This document shows, in pieces, positions 30,780 through 39,331 of a stretch of 64,000 nucleotides of DNA. Source of the stretch: Calidifontibacter indicus. GTDB taxonomy: Bacteria > Actinomycetota > Actinomycetes > Actinomycetales > Dermatophilaceae. How positions within the stretch are numbered: the first letter of the stretch is position 1; each line of letters opens with the position of its first letter. Made by a program: the position numbers and the translations under genes. Where the stretch lies: assembly GCF_003386865.1 (NCBI RefSeq), contig NZ_QTUA01000001.1, forward strand, positions 2,294,001 through 2,358,000. The letters run 5' to 3'. The notes beneath the pieces were generated by a model, which ran no database searches, was not told the origin of the DNA, and worked only from the letters and a program-made list of their open reading frames with translations.

Positions 30780-33044
30780 TCAGTTCGCGGTGCTCAGTCC
30801 CTGTGCCTGCACCGCGGCTCGAATCTTCGGCAGCCACGGGTCGTCAGCACTCACGAACGCGGCCGGCGTGCCGAGCGGCGCGGGCACGTCGGTGGTCAGA
30901 CCGCCGGAGTAGCTGGCCCCGGTGAAGATGTTGACCCACGTGCCGGGTGGGAACGAGACCGTCGCCGTCCGAGAGCCTTCGGCCAGCACCGGCGCGACGA
31001 GGAGGCTGCGCCCGAGGAAGAACTGCCTGTCATTCGCGGCCGCAGTGGTGTTCGGCCAGTTCACCCAGGTGTGCCGCACCGCAGGAACGCCGTCGCCGGT
31101 CGCTTCGGCGAGCACGGTCGCCCGATACGGCGCGAGCGCAGCGAAGATGCGCGAATTGCGTGCTGTTGCAGCGAGTTCGGCGGTGTCGTAGACCTGACGA
31201 TTCTGCGCGGGCCGGTTGCCCTCGTGTGATCGCAGCACCACCCCGAACGCAGCGACCTCACCCCAGCGCTGCAGCAGTTCGGGGGAGCGGACGTAGTTCT
31301 TCACGACCGCGTTCACCGAGGTGTAGCCGCCCAGATCGCTGTGGTTGAGGGCCCAACCCGACACGCCGCTGGAGAAGGTGCCGAGCAAGCTCGAGGCAAG
31401 CCCGTCGTCGGCCGACCAGGTCACCAGCTGATCGCCGTTCCAGAACAGCGGGGTGTCGCCGGCCATGTCCGGGGTGCCGGAGCGGAACCACGTGACGCAA
31501 TCGGTGCGGCCCGCGGCAGCGCAACCGGCCTTCACGGTGTCGGCCCATAGTTTCGGCCAACGGTTGTGCAGGGTGCGCGCATCGCCGGAGTGCAGGCGCG
31601 CGTCCATCGGCAGCCCTTCACCGAAGTCGGCCATGAAACCGACCACTCCATCGGCCAACACGTGTTGCGCGATCACTTGGGAGAACCATTGCCGGGCAGC
31701 CGGATTGGTGAAGTCGACCATCGTCGCGGAGAAACCGCCCTGGTCCTGCTGGTACGGCTTGCCGGCGGCGTCGCGAATCAGGTAACCGCGGTCGGCGGCC
31801 TGCGCGTAGAGGTTCGTGCCGGGCCGTCCGGTCGCGTCGGTGAGGAAGGGGTTGACGTAGGTGGTGGTGCGGATGCCTTGACTCTGCAGTTCCGCAACCA
31901 GACCCTTCCAGTCGGGATACCTGGTGGGGTCGGGTTGCCAGGTCCACCAGAGTCGGTCGCCGAAGCCGGTGGTGCGTTGCCCCGCCCAGTCCTGGATCCA
32001 CACTCCTGCAACCCGCACCCCCGCGGCCTTCAACCGGCGGACGGTGTCGCGCACCTTCGCGCTGCCACCCTGCACTCCGACGATCAGACCGTCCTGGGTC
32101 CACGACGCCAGTTCGGGGCGGGTGACGGCGCCTTGTTGTTGGGTAATGAGGCCGGTGGCGGACTCGGCGGCTGTCAGTTCGAGATGCAGCGTGCGGCTCC
32201 AGACCTGCAGTCCGACGCGGTCACCGTTGCGGGTGTCGGCGACCGCGAACGCTCCCGCCTCGGGGCTGGTCGGGCTGACCCGCACCCCGCGCAGGTCATC
32301 GGTGACGAAGGTCGGGTAGGCGGCGTACGTCATCTGGCGGGTGCCGCCGGCGCCGTGCTGCGTGGCATCGGCGAGGAAGGTGACCGGCTGCTCCCCGCGC
32401 CCGACCCCCTGCTCGCGCACCAGCAGCGGAATGAGCCGGCCCGAGAGGTCGAAGCTGTCGAACTGTTCGCCGAAGCCGTGCACCCCGCGCCCGGGCGTGC
32501 GCCCGGTCTGGAAACCGATCGCGTCGACGGCGGTCGAGGTGGTGCTGAGTTGCACGTCCAGCCCGCCGGCGGCCCGTGGCGCGATCGTCATCGTGTAGGG
32601 CACCTGCGGCGACCCGGTGAGCACACCGCTCACGACGATCCGATCTCCCTGTGCCCGAACCGAATCGACTCGCTGAGTGGTCCACTCGCGACCGGTCGAG
32701 ACCGTCGGCCAGAAGTAGCCGTGATGGTCGTCGTACTTCACCGTTGCCTTCGCCGCTGTGACGAAGGACTGGTTGATCGGGCTGGTCCAGACGACACGCT
32801 CGTTGCGCTGAAGCTGCAGCCGATCACCGAAGACGACGGCCTCGAGGTCCTGCACCCGCGCCCCGCCGACACCGGGGGCGAAGGTGAGCTTCGTCGGACG
32901 CACCACCTCGACGTCGTCGGCGGGAAAGGTCCGCGCCCAGGTGACCAGACCAGCGGCAGCGACGAGGGCCAGCACCACCAGGGAGACGAGCAGACGCCGA
33001 GGCCAGCGACGTCGGCGGGTTCGGCGGACGACTGCTGTGCTCAC
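30780..33044 (-). CDS. membrane-anchored glycoside hydrolase family 31 (YihQ-like)
   Basis: 754 residues. A basic N-terminus and one membrane helix (about 18-38) place the enzyme outside. The GH31 barrel has the nucleophile in FMADFGEGLP (D473) and the acid in WNGDQ (D538), and GVWIQDWAGQRTTGFGDRLW holds a Gln (Q351) and Arg/Trp near the -1 site. The IQDW...QR.T.FG...W pattern resembles the sulfoquinovosidase (YihQ) branch rather than plain alpha-glucosidases. Substrate assignment remains an inference. It is convergent with the cyanophycinase-like gene. Confidence 0.83.
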   Translation of the reverse strand: MSTAVVRRTRRRRWPRRLLVSLVVLALVAAAGLVTWARTFPADDVEVVRPTKLTFAPGVGGARVQDLEAVVFGDRLQLQRNERVVWTSPINQSFVTAAKATVKYDDHHGYFWPTVSTGREWTTQRVDSVRAQGDRIVVSGVLTGSPQVPYTMTIAPRAAGGLDVQLSTTSTAVDAIGFQTGRTPGRGVHGFGEQFDSFDLSGRLIPLLVREQGVGRGEQPVTFLADATQHGAGGTRQMTYAAYPTFVTDDLRGVRVSPTSPEAGAFAVADTRNGDRVGLQVWSRTLHLELTAAESATGLITQQQGAVTRPELASWTQDGLIVGVQGGSAKVRDTVRRLKAAGVRVAGVWIQDWAGQRTTGFGDRLWWTWQPDPTRYPDWKGLVAELQSQGIRTTTYVNPFLTDATGRPGTNLYAQAADRGYLIRDAAGKPYQQDQGGFSATMVDFTNPAARQWFSQVIAQHVLADGVVGFMADFGEGLPMDARLHSGDARTLHNRWPKLWADTVKAGCAAAGRTDCVTWFRSGTPDMAGDTPLFWNGDQLVTWSADDGLASSLLGTFSSGVSGWALNHSDLGGYTSVNAVVKNYVRSPELLQRWGEVAAFGVVLRSHEGNRPAQNRQVYDTAELAATARNSRIFAALAPYRATVLAEATGDGVPAVRHTWVNWPNTTAAANDRQFFLGRSLLVAPVLAEGSRTATVSFPPGTWVNIFTGASYSGGLTTDVPAPLGTPAAFVSADDPWLPKIRAAVQAQGLSTAN

Positions 33045-33080
33045 GCTGTGCAGCCTAAGGTGCGCACGCCGTCCGCCGCG

Positions 33081-33253
33081 ATGACCGACCGGGTATCCCT
33101 CGTGACCGGAGCATCGTCCGGTATCGGCGAAGCCACTGCTCGTCGACGTCTACCTGGCGGGTCTGCGTCCGAGCTGAGTCGGCCCCGACATCGACGCCAT
33201 CGAGGACATCACGGAATCGACTCATACCGGTTGCGATGCAGTTACGGCCGTAG
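33081..33253 (+). pseudogene. short-chain dehydrogenase relic
   Basis: An ATG opens MTDRVSLVTGASSGIGEATA, the textbook SDR start with the TGxxxGIG cofactor motif. After ~20 residues the frame loses similarity; another frame then reads DVYLAGLRPS and ends. The catalytic SxnYxxxK region is missing. This looks like a decayed, deleted gene in the 240-bp gap between the GH31 gene and the lipoprotein gene. Confidence 0.6.
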
Positions 33254-33286
33254 CCACCCCGCGCCCCCCTTCGGATACTGGTCGCC

Positions 33287-33610
33287 ATGACCCCGCCTGC
33301 GGCGAACAGGTTCGTTCGGCTTGCCCTCGCAAGCTCGGTGCTCTTGGCCGTCACCGGTTGCGGCGCCACGGGCGACGGTCCGTCGTGCACCGGTTTCGCC
33401 CTGTCGCTGATCTCGGATCAGGGCGGCGGAGCTGCCACCCCAGTGGCCGCCGCGCAGGCGTACGCCGCGAAGAACGGCCTGCCGAAGGACGGGTGGGCGA
33501 CCGCCGAGACGTCGGACAGCGGTGTGCTGCTGAAGGCCGACGACTCCAGGTTGCATGTGCTGAAGCTGCGCGACGGCACCTGGACCGTCGACTCCGGGCA
33601 ACGGTGCTGA
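33287..33610 (+). CDS. small hypothetical lipoprotein
   Basis: 107 residues with a signal peptide ending in a lipobox (LLAVTGC, Cys about 25), then CTGFALSLISDQGGGAATPVAA and a compact C-terminal part ending GTWTVDSGQRC, with two further cysteines. It would be lipid-anchored on the cell surface. No family is recognised. It lies 17 bases upstream of the grpB-like gene. Confidence 0.72.
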   Translation: MTPPAANRFVRLALASSVLLAVTGCGATGDGPSCTGFALSLISDQGGGAATPVAAAQAYAAKNGLPKDGWATAETSDSGVLLKADDSRLHVLKLRDGTWTVDSGQRC

Positions 33611-33626
33611 CGGCTAGCCTCCTGGA

Positions 33627-34205
33627 GTGAGCCAGTCCAAGCCCCGCGCCCGACGCCGCCCTGACGTCAACGATGTCGAACTCGTCGGCGGTGTCGAGAA
33701 GCGGGAGTTGTACCTCGTGGAGCACGACCCGTCGTGGGCGCGGGACTATTGCACCCACGAGGCGCGCATCCGTGCGGCGCTCGGCGACAACGCGGCGGCG
33801 GTCGAACACATCGGGTCGACGGCTGTGCCCGGCCTGGCCGCCAAGCCGATCATCGACATCCTCGTGACCGTGCCCGACATCACGGCCGAGGAGGACTACC
33901 TCGACCAACTGCTCACCGCGGGTTACGTGATGCGGGTGCGCGAACCCGGCCACCGGCTGGTGCGCACACCCGAGCGTGACGTGCACGTGCACATCCTTGA
34001 ACCCGACGACCCCGCGGCCGACGATTACTTGCTGCTGCGCGACCAGTTGCGCGCCGACGACGCCGACCGCGACCTGTACGAACGCACCAAGCGCGAGTTG
34101 GTCGCGCAGGACTGGCCCGACATGAACGCATACTCGGATGCCAAGACCGCGGTGATCGAACAGATCAAAGACCTTGCTCGCTCACGCCGGATGCGAGATG
34201 CTTGA
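33627..34205 (+). CDS. GrpB/UPF0157 family protein
   Basis: 192 residues, GTG start. The GrpB signature EHIGSTAVPGLAAKPIIDILV and DVHVHIL match this nucleotidyltransferase-fold family, which is often found alone or fused to CoaE (dephospho-CoA kinase). The basic N-terminus (SKPRARRRPD) is unusual but short. Role unknown. It ends 3 bases before the PLC-like gene, so co-transcription is likely. Confidence 0.86.
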   Translation: MSQSKPRARRRPDVNDVELVGGVEKRELYLVEHDPSWARDYCTHEARIRAALGDNAAAVEHIGSTAVPGLAAKPIIDILVTVPDITAEEDYLDQLLTAGYVMRVREPGHRLVRTPERDVHVHILEPDDPAADDYLLLRDQLRADDADRDLYERTKRELVAQDWPDMNAYSDAKTAVIEQIKDLARSRRMRDA

Positions 34206-34208
34206 GTT

Positions 34209-36398
34209 GTGGACCAGGACGGCGAGCCGGCGTCGGGTGACGACGCAGACCCTGTGTCACCCGAGTCGGCCGAGTCCCGCGAGCCGGTAGTCGGGCGGGC
34301 GAAACCGCGCAGATCGGCGCGGGCCTGGGCATCCATCGTCCTGTGCGTGGTGAGCGCGGTGCTGCTTGCCGGCGGCACTCTCGCAGGCATCGCCAACCGA
34401 CAACTCGTCGACGGTTCACGCTTTGCGGCCCACGTCGACGCCGTCCGGCAGGACGACGCCGTCGCGCGTCAGGTCGGAATCGCCATGACCAACAAGGTGA
34501 TCGAGGCCAACCCCGATCTCGTGGCGGTGCGTCCGCTGATCGAAGCGGCGTCGGTGGCCGTGGTGCAGAGTCCGAGCGTGAGCCCGATGCTGACGGCGAC
34601 GATCCGCGAGGTGCACGCGGCGTTCACCCAGCCCGGGTCAGGGACGGTCGTGCTGCGGCTCGCCGACATCGGCGCGGTGTTGTCGGGTGTGGTCGCGAAG
34701 ATCTCGCCCGACACCGCAGCGTCGCTGCCGCCGAACCTCGATGTGACGCTCGCTCGGATCGGCGATCAGACAGCCGCGCACTCGACGATCGACCTGGCCC
34801 GCCGGGTTTCCTTGTTGTCGTGGCTGTTGCCGCTGCTGGCACTGCTGTGCGTCGTCGCGGCGGCCTGGGCGAGCGGGTGGGGCGAACGGTCGGTGCGCCT
34901 TGCCGGCCGTTCACTTCTCGGTGCGGGCTGCCTCGTCGCGCTCGTGGCAGGGGTGGGCACCGTCATCGGTTCGACCACCGGCACCAACACCCTCGACGGC
35001 GCGCTGCGGGCGGCGACGATCCACGAACTCGTCGGTCTCCTGTGGTGGCCGGCCGCAGTGCTGCTCGGTGCCGGCGTGGTGCTGCGCGTCGTCGCGGCGC
35101 TCGACGGCGCACCCGCCACCTCGGACGCGCGCGATTGGCTTGAGCTGCAACCGTCCTCGCAGCGGGTGCAGGGCCTGCGTGCGGGCATTCTGGTGCTCCT
35201 CGGCACGTACGTGGTGGTGCGGCCCGCGTCGGCGGTGCAGGCGGTCGCGCTGCTGATCGGTCTGGGGGTGTTGCTGCTCGGACTCGGCGAGGCGACCCGC
35301 ATCCTGTCCCAACTTGTCGCCGAGCACGGCTCGCGAGTGAGCGATCGGGTGCAGCGCTGGATCGGCCGGGTGCTGCAGGTGGCTCCGGGGGTGGTTGTCG
35401 CCGGCTTGGTGATCTCGCTGGCGCTGCCGTCGTCGCGCGCCCTGCCTGCCGTGCTGGCGGTGCCGAACGACACCCGGTGCAACGGATATGTCGAACTCTG
35501 CGCGCGTCCGTACAACCAGGTCGCCTATCCGGCCGCGCACAACTCGATGTCGGCGGCCGACGAGCCGGGATGGTTCCTCGCCGAGCAGCCGACCGGGCTC
35601 GTGGGACAGCTGGACGCCGGCATCAGGGTGCTGCTGATCGACACCTGGTACGGGCAGGCCACCACAACCCCCGGCCAGGTCTCCAACGCGGCCAAGGACA
35701 AGGCGAAAGCCGAAGCGCAGTTGAACGCCGAATTCGGTGCTGGGGCGGTGGCAAGCGCACGGCGGCTGCGGAACACGGTGTCGGGCAACCCGATCGGTCC
35801 GGTCGAGCCGTACTTGTGCCACGCCGTCTGCGACATCGGCGCGACCAAGTGGGAGCCCGCGATGGCCGGCGTCCGCACCTGGTTGCAGAACCACCCGCGG
35901 GAGGTCGTGACCTTCTTCATCGAGGACAACGTGTCGGCCGCCGACACCGCGAAGGTGTTCGAGGCAGCCGGGCTGCTGCCCTACGTCGCCACCCACGAGC
36001 CGGGCCGGCCCTGGCCCACCCTCGGCCAGATGATCGAAACCGGCAAGCGGGTCGTCGTGCTGATGCAGCGCGACGGCGGGGGAGCGACCTACCCGTGGCT
36101 CTTGCAGGGCTGGGACCAGGCGCAGGACACCAACTACGACGCGAAGACGCCCGAGCAACTCAGCTGCGCACGCAACCGGGGCACCGACAAGAGCCAACTC
36201 CTGCTCATCAACAACTGGCTCAACAACTTCGACCGCATCGTCACCGGCGCCGACCAGGTCAATGCCTACGACAGCCTCTACCCGCGGATGCTGCGGTGCC
36301 AGAAGGAACGCGGCATGATCCCCAACTTCGTCGCCGTCAACTACTACAACCGCGGCGATCTCTTCCGAGTGGTGAACGCGCTGAACCGGGTCGGCTGA
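34209..36398 (+). CDS. multi-span membrane protein with PLC-like phosphodiesterase domain
   Basis: 729 residues, GTG start. An acidic N-terminus is followed by a first helix (about 38-58), a ~140-residue extracellular loop and then six to seven membrane spans (about 198-418). The C-terminal ~310 residues form a PI-PLC-X-like domain, with the two expected histidines in AYPAAHNSMS and PYLCHAVCDIG and a FFIEDNVS acidic site. The architecture is known from actinobacteria, and substrates are undetermined. It could act on GPI-like or glycerophosphodiester lipids outside the membrane. Confidence 0.82.
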   Translation: MDQDGEPASGDDADPVSPESAESREPVVGRAKPRRSARAWASIVLCVVSAVLLAGGTLAGIANRQLVDGSRFAAHVDAVRQDDAVARQVGIAMTNKVIEANPDLVAVRPLIEAASVAVVQSPSVSPMLTATIREVHAAFTQPGSGTVVLRLADIGAVLSGVVAKISPDTAASLPPNLDVTLARIGDQTAAHSTIDLARRVSLLSWLLPLLALLCVVAAAWASGWGERSVRLAGRSLLGAGCLVALVAGVGTVIGSTTGTNTLDGALRAATIHELVGLLWWPAAVLLGAGVVLRVVAALDGAPATSDARDWLELQPSSQRVQGLRAGILVLLGTYVVVRPASAVQAVALLIGLGVLLLGLGEATRILSQLVAEHGSRVSDRVQRWIGRVLQVAPGVVVAGLVISLALPSSRALPAVLAVPNDTRCNGYVELCARPYNQVAYPAAHNSMSAADEPGWFLAEQPTGLVGQLDAGIRVLLIDTWYGQATTTPGQVSNAAKDKAKAEAQLNAEFGAGAVASARRLRNTVSGNPIGPVEPYLCHAVCDIGATKWEPAMAGVRTWLQNHPREVVTFFIEDNVSAADTAKVFEAAGLLPYVATHEPGRPWPTLGQMIETGKRVVVLMQRDGGGATYPWLLQGWDQAQDTNYDAKTPEQLSCARNRGTDKSQLLLINNWLNNFDRIVTGADQVNAYDSLYPRMLRCQKERGMIPNFVAVNYYNRGDLFRVVNALNRVG

Positions 36399-36499
36399 CG
36401 CATGGGCCGCGACCGCGGCACCGTCGGCGAAGCTGGTGGCGATTCCTGGGGCGAATGCCTCATGTGCGGCCCGTCGCGCGGGCATACACCTGAGACATG

Positions 36500-36690
36500 G
36501 ACACCAACACCACATCTGGCGGCCTACGTGCCGCGCCCCGACCTGCCGGGCCTGCTCGACCGCTACGCGGCCGCCGGCGGACGCTTCCTCCTCTGTCCGA
36601 TCGGCCTCACCTCACGAGCGGTCGACCCCGGCACGCTGGTCGCCAACGCAAGCTGCCGGCGGCACGGTGCAGCTGTGGGAATGGATCGGC
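36500..36690 (+). pseudogene. DsrE-like C-terminal relic
   Basis: One frame reads LLDRYAAAGGRFLLCPIGLTS (from about 36547) and then DPGTLVANA. After a shift of one base near 36655 it continues as GGTVQLWEWIG. Together these match the end of DsrE/DsrF-like proteins (…G.F.VCP.C…GA..LWEWIG). The N-terminal half is missing. It runs straight into the HD-domain relic. Confidence 0.5.
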
Positions 36691-37080
36691 GTCGCACCCG
36701 ACGGAGTCGGTCCCGACCGGCAGGAGCTGCTCGGGGCGCTCACCCTTGCTATCGACCTGGGCCTCGGACTGCCGGCCGAACATGTGCTGCGGTCTGCGAT
36801 CTGTGCGCACCGCCTCGCCGGCGCTCTCGGGCTCGACGCCGACCAACAGCGTTCCGCCTTCCACACGACGATGGTGATGTGGATCGGATGTCACGCGGAT
36901 TCGCACGAGTACGGACGCTGGTTGGGCGACGACATCGCTGCGCGTCGCAACTCCTACCGGTAAGACTGGGCGGGGCTGCCCTCTACGAGCGGTGGGACGG
37001 ACGTAGTGGCCCCGCCGGTGCCGCGGGCGTGGACCTCCCGATCGCCACCCGCATCGCTCAACTCGCCGACCTGGCTCAGG
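36691..37080 (+). pseudogene. HD-domain phosphohydrolase (HD-GYP type) relic
   Basis: After WEWIG the same frame reads ELLGALTLAIDLGLGLPAEH and WIGCHADSHEYGRWLGDDIA, typical of the N-terminal part of actinobacterial HD-domain/LuxR regulators. It stops at 36961. In another frame, LYERWDGRSGPAGAAGVDLP and TRIAQLADLA follow, the signature region of HD-GYP proteins (ERWDGxGxPxGLxGExIP). The piece between is deleted, so no functional protein is possible. Confidence 0.6.
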
Positions 37081-37225
37081 CCAGGAGCGAGGGCGAAGGC
37101 GTCGAGGCTGCCGTGGCGTTGGTGACGTCGCGGGCCAGTGTGTTCGCCGCCCGGGCGGCCTCGACGTACTCGGTCTCGGCTTCGGTGAGCGGTACGTCGT
37201 CGAGCAGCTGTACACGGGATTCCAT
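37076..37225 (-). CDS. doubtful 49-residue ORF
   Basis: The frame reads MESRVQLLDDVPLTEAETEY and then an Ala-rich tail. It has the look of a small antitoxin-like helix, but there is no clear Shine-Dalgarno and it overlaps the HD relic. It may be chance in decayed DNA. Confidence 0.2.
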   Translation of the reverse strand: MESRVQLLDDVPLTEAETEYVEAARAANTLARDVTNATAASTPSPSLLA

Positions 37226-37363
37226 GCATGATCCATGTAAATTTTGCCCAGGTGAGACACGCGCTGTTCGGTCGCTAGGTTGCCTGCAGGGATCTGTAAA
37301 AAGAGGAATTAGAGTTCATCCTGTCAAGATCTGTCAGGGGGTAGGACTCGGGAGGCAACGAAT

Positions 37364-37870
37364 ATGGGCATGTCGGACTACGTCGCGGGATTGAGGTCCA
37401 AGGTGGGCAATGACCTCGTCCTCCTGCCAGGGGTCACTGGAGTCGTTATGCGTGGGACCCCTGACTCCCGCGAGGTCCTGGCTGTCCGCCGCTCAGAGAA
37501 TGGTGTATGGACGCTGATCAGCGGCGCTATCGATCCCGGTGAGCAGGCCCACGAGGCGATGGTGCGGGAGATCCATGAGGAGACGACTCTCCAGGCCAGG
37601 ATCACGCGGCTCCTATGGGTCCAAACCCTTCCTCGGAGTACCTACCCCAACGGAGACCAGACCCAGTACTACGACATCGCTTTCCTCTGCGAGGCGGTTG
37701 CGGGTGAGGCAAAGGTCGGCGATGACGAGTCTTCCGCAGTGGCATGGTTCCCCATTGACGCACTTCCTGAACTTGATGACCGCTACCGCAAGACTCTGAC
37801 ACTTGCCCTTGAATCGAGTCACGACGTCTACCTCGGACCCGAAGGTCTTCGTCCGGAGGATCTGGCATGA
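37364..37870 (+). CDS. NUDIX hydrolase
   Basis: 168 residues with an intact NUDIX box (GAIDPGEQAHEAMVREIHEE), where the REIHEE acidic cluster binds Mg. The family hydrolyses nucleoside diphosphates linked to another moiety. The ATG follows GGGAGG at the proper spacing; a second ATG two codons on is possible. The gene and its upstream 130 bases are clearly poorer in GC than the neighbours and use codons such as TCA, AGA and ATA-type more freely, which suggests acquisition. The closest functional subclass (ADP-ribose versus m7G) cannot be told. Confidence 0.9.
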   Translation: MGMSDYVAGLRSKVGNDLVLLPGVTGVVMRGTPDSREVLAVRRSENGVWTLISGAIDPGEQAHEAMVREIHEETTLQARITRLLWVQTLPRSTYPNGDQTQYYDIAFLCEAVAGEAKVGDDESSAVAWFPIDALPELDDRYRKTLTLALESSHDVYLGPEGLRPEDLA

Positions 37871-37990
37871 CGCCCCGAGGATCTGGCTACGTCAAGCAGA
37901 GTTGGCCCCAGGCTGACGGTGTGAAGTGGACCCGCTATGGGGTGTCGGAAGTCCGGTAGTGGATGACTTGACTGTTCCCAACGAGTCGTC

Positions 37991-38317
37991 GTGGTGGGTG
38001 CGGCTGGTTCTTCGGCACCTCGCGCGGTCGAGATGGACGCCGCGCTGCACCGGACCCGGCGACCACTCGGCCCCGGGTTGCGTTTGACGTGGACGTTGCC
38101 CTGGCGTGACGTGCCCGATGGAACGTTCGTCGTGGTTGAGGGCGCTGCGGTGGTGGTCGTGCAGGATCACCTGGCACGTTGGGACGCCGCTTCCGGCGGT
38201 TACGGCGAGTGGTCGCCGCGTCCGTAGACCGGCGACGCCGAAGTGTTGACGCCGCGTCCGACCGTCGCGGTGCTCGCGTCGGGTTACGCGGTGCAAGTCG
38301 ACGCGTCGGCCCACTGA
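37991..38317 (+). pseudogene. hypothetical gene split by an in-frame TAG
   Basis: One frame reads TWTLPWRDVPDGTFVVVEGA and ARWDAASGGYGEWSPRP, then a TAG at 38225. The same frame continues beyond the stop as VLTPRPTVAVLASGYAVQVD and ends at TGA 38315. The continuity suggests one former protein cut by a nonsense mutation. A natural N-terminus is also missing. No function is assigned. Confidence 0.5.
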
Positions 38318-38321
38318 GGCG

Positions 38322-39110
38322 TCAGTTCCGGCCGACGGGCTTCACTGCGCGTGTCGCGATGTAGCCCGGCAAGTGCTCCGCGGTGACGTCCGCGTGGTGC
38401 GGCGCTTCGACGAGGTGCGTCAGGCTGAACCCGGCAAGCAGCTGGCCACCGATCTGGGTCGTCAGTGAGTGGCTGTACTCGATCGGACCATCGCCGTAGG
38501 CACGCTCCCGCTCGGCCTCCGGCAGGTCGAGAGAACTGTAGGGAAGTCTGTGTGCGACAACGAGTTCGCGCCGATCGAGTGCGTTCTCGTCGAACATGTA
38601 GATGTCCGGGTTCATGAACCCGACGAGCAACGCGCCGCCCGGTCGCAGCACCCGGAAGCACTCCGCCCAGACAGGCGCGAGGTCTGGGCAGAAGACATTC
38701 GAGACCGGGTTGAGGACGACGTCGAAGCTCTCCTTGTCGAATGCGCTCAGATTGCGCATGTCTCCGAGCATGGTGCGGATCTCGAGGCCGTCGCGCGCCG
38801 CGACCTCCTCGTCGCGGGCCAGCTGTTTGGGGGAGTTGTCGAAAACTGTCACGTTGGCACCAGCCGCCGCAAGCACCGGCCCCTGCTGCCCGCCGCCGGA
38901 CGCCAGGCACAGCACGTCCGATCCGTCCAGATCGGCCGGAAACCAGTCCCGCGGTGTCGGCTCGTAGCCGATGAGCACCACCGACCAGTCACCTGCGCGA
39001 GCCCGCGCGATGACGTCCGAGCCGACCGGCCGCGACCACTCGTTGTCGTTGTCGACGAGTTGGTCCCACGCGGCACGGTTGTGGGCAACGGGGTCGAGTT
39101 CCTCTGCCAT
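38322..39110 (-). CDS. class I SAM-dependent methyltransferase
   Basis: 262 residues. Motif I is VLCLASGGGQQGPVLAAAGA and the next strand NVTVFDNSPKQLARDEE holds the acidic residue for SAM ribose. DVVLNPVSNVFCPDLAPVWAE and FRVLRPGGALLVGFMNPDI are motifs IV and VI. The substrate is unknown; the GGGQQ variant occurs in a group of small-molecule methyltransferases of actinobacteria and firmicutes. It stands alone. Confidence 0.9.
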   Translation of the reverse strand: MAEELDPVAHNRAAWDQLVDNDNEWSRPVGSDVIARARAGDWSVVLIGYEPTPRDWFPADLDGSDVLCLASGGGQQGPVLAAAGANVTVFDNSPKQLARDEEVAARDGLEIRTMLGDMRNLSAFDKESFDVVLNPVSNVFCPDLAPVWAECFRVLRPGGALLVGFMNPDIYMFDENALDRRELVVAHRLPYSSLDLPEAERERAYGDGPIEYSHSLTTQIGGQLLAGFSLTHLVEAPHHADVTAEHLPGYIATRAVKPVGRN

Positions 39111-39331
39111 CCGGAAACCCTAATCTCCGCGCAACGCCTGTCCGCTCCGAGGTGATTGCGCATGTACGGATTGTCCCGGGATACCGATTTGAGCGGCATG
39201 ACCGACATGTGTCTGACGCTCGTCTGCTTCGGGCAGTATCAGACCCAACTGCGCTTCATCTCCACCCGCTGGCTCGACCATGCATCGATCTCGATCGAAG
39301 GCGATTCAGCGCCGCTTGGTTCGACTGCGAT

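Noticed and set aside
36402-37394. A 330-residue continuous protein
   Set aside because: The frame joins a DsrE-like piece, shadow sequence and an HD-GYP piece; similarity moves between frames, so it is a pseudogene region.
39111-39331. Small plus-strand ORFs between the methyltransferase and phosphotransferase genes
   Set aside because: No ribosome site, no composition of a real protein.
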